From: an uncultured Holophagaceae bacterium
Lineage (GTDB): Bacteria; Acidobacteriota; Holophagae; Holophagales; Holophagaceae
Direction: 5' to 3'
Length of the DNA stretch: 59,646 nucleotides
NCBI GenBank assembly: GCA_903857495.1
Contig: CAIOFF010000046.1
Location: 1-59,646 of the forward strand
The notes below the pieces were generated by a model. That model did no database searches. It was not told the origin of the DNA and saw nothing but the letters and a program-made list of their open reading frames with translations. Position numbers and translations under genes: made by a program. Shown here piece after piece: positions 59,643-59,646 of the stretch. Position 1 is the first letter of the stretch; the number at the start of each line of letters is the position of its first letter.

Positions 59643-59646
59643 AAAA

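Overview
The window is GC-rich chromosomal DNA, mostly housekeeping, from a Gram-negative bacterium. The best guess is Acidobacteriota, class Holophagae (Geothrix/Holophaga-like). This rests on inference: a Geobacter/Geothrix-style giant multihaem cytochrome, many exported beta-barrel and TPR proteins, sigma-54 regulators, a complete 16S gene of this general look, and codon use dominated by G/C third positions. A search with the 16S gene would settle it. Genes are packed tightly, with many 4-8 nt start/stop overlaps.

Layout. (1) 1-6.3 kb: the 3' part of a cytochrome with at least 30 haem motifs, convergent with a hybrid sensor kinase that carries a PhnD-like periplasmic domain; a long hairpin covers both stop codons. 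(2) 6.4-13.6 kb: tRNA-His, a DegP/HtrA protease, then a forward string of a pseudo-receiver/coiled-coil protein, a CorC-type membrane protein and an AmgK/MurU-like pair for cell-wall sugar recycling. (3) 13.6-17.2 kb: a reverse operon with a thioredoxin-like protein, a small outer-membrane protein, a type I phosphodiesterase and a CobB-type sirtuin. (4) 17.3-20.4 kb: a sigma-54 activator with an altered GAFTGA loop, prmA and murI. (5) 20.5-26.1 kb: an inverted repeat element, a histidine kinase, a CHAD protein and uvrA. (6) 26.1-28.2 kb: rnd, fliW, csrA and a 57-aa YjfB-type motility protein, divergent from a one-repeat GDT1-family transporter. (7) 28.2-33.9 kb: metallophosphoesterase, a HExxH protease/beta-barrel protein, mutL. 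(8) 33.9-45.7 kb: aroA, a 1007-aa sigma-54 regulator, and a block of poorly known exported proteins (PEGA/PDZ/TPR, TPR/beta-propeller, HEAT plus pseudo-receiver). (9) 45.7-54.1 kb: roadblock protein, CNT nucleoside transporter, pssA, mnmG, a merR-copZ-copA copper operon, galU. (10) 54.1 kb to the end: one rRNA operon, 16S - tRNA-Ala - tRNA-Ile - 23S - 5S, with recognisable RNase III-type processing stems.

Themes. Signal transduction is rich: two kinases, two sigma-54 activators, two degenerate receivers, one MerR protein. Envelope biology is prominent (porin-like barrel, surface protease, PEGA proteins, muropeptide recycling, phosphatidylserine synthesis, UDP-glucose). No prophage, insertion sequence, CRISPR array or defence system was seen. 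The least understood parts are the cytochrome with its non-canonical haem motifs, the FrzS/AglZ-like coiled-coil protein, the protease/barrel fusion and the 38-45 kb exported-protein block.
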